Positions 5,722 to 5,724 of a stretch of 5,724 nucleotides of DNA are shown in pieces (position 1 is the first letter of the stretch; each line of letters opens with the position of its first letter). The position numbers and the translations under genes were made by a program. Origin of the DNA: JAAYZB01 sp937958685 (GTDB taxonomy: Bacteria > Bacillota_I > Bacilli_A > Izemoplasmatales > Hujiaoplasmataceae); the NCBI GenBank assembly GCA_036824265.1, contig DAITAL010000072.1:1-5724 (forward strand), read 5' to 3'. The notes under the pieces were generated by a model. That model was not told the DNA's origin, made no database searches, and saw only the letters and a list, made by a program, of their open reading frames with translations.

Positions 5722-5724
5722 ACG

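Larger units (their letters stand above)
5067..5724 (-). pseudogene. nadB: L-aspartate oxidase NadB, C-terminal part, interrupted by in-frame TAG and cut by the window edge
   Basis: The continuous part is 195 codons, from an ATG at 5654 to TGA at 5067-5069. NadB is the FAD enzyme that oxidises L-aspartate to iminoaspartate, the first step of bacterial NAD synthesis, with NadA next. Visible landmarks are V-A-P-C-E-H-F-S-C-G-G (31-41, with the substrate-binding His), L-F-A-V-G-E-V-A-H-T-G-V-H-G-A-N-R (55-71, FAD site and substrate Arg), L-A-S-N-S-L-L-E, V-G-I-V-R-T, and the end R-K-E-S-I-G-C-H-F. The homology continues upstream of the ATG in the same frame (D-H-V-Y-F, then V-S-Q-A-I-Y-P-E-M before the break) but a TAG sits at 5694-5696. 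The ATG at 5654 is thus an internal Met of the family with no ribosome site, not a real start. Whether the gene is dead, misread or suppressed cannot be decided here. Identity is sure; status is not. Confidence 0.9.

Overview
The window looks like ordinary bacterial chromosome from a low-complexity, Firmicutes- or Mollicutes-related bacterium. That placement is an inference from the protein style: an Obg very like the Bacillus form, a RuvA beginning M-Y-N-Y-L-K-G, and an asparaginase of the 'VPALS' type. TGG is used for Trp, and TGA ends galK, the GNAT gene, obg, the PHP gene and nadB, so the standard bacterial code applies and not the Mycoplasma code. Coding DNA is of medium GC, while two intergenic stretches are strikingly AT-rich. 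No mobile element, CRISPR array, tRNA or rRNA was seen.

Left part (+ strand, 1-1960): the last 56 codons of galactokinase (galK), a GNAT acetyltransferase overlapping it by ATGA, and the ribosome-associated GTPase obg 27 nt further on. They read as one transcript. An AT-rich spacer of about 180 nt follows, then ruvA (2173-2727) with its own probable promoter and a GTG start. ruvA has no ruvB behind it and ends directly in a terminator that also serves the convergent asparaginase gene.

Right part (- strand, 5724-2755): the 3' part of nadB (L-aspartate oxidase), an overlapping PHP-family phosphoesterase gene resembling histidinol phosphatase, an intrinsic terminator, about 480 nt without a gene, then a separately promoted cytoplasmic L-asparaginase gene. 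Asparaginase makes aspartate, which is the substrate of NadB, so the two could be linked metabolically, but they are separate transcripts.

The most notable point is in nadB. The homologous reading frame continues upstream of the 195-codon open stretch but is broken by an in-frame TAG at 5694-5696, only 28 nt from the window edge. This suggests a pseudogene, a sequencing or assembly error, or (less likely) amber readthrough. I did not find a convincing new biological system here; the remaining findings are modest.
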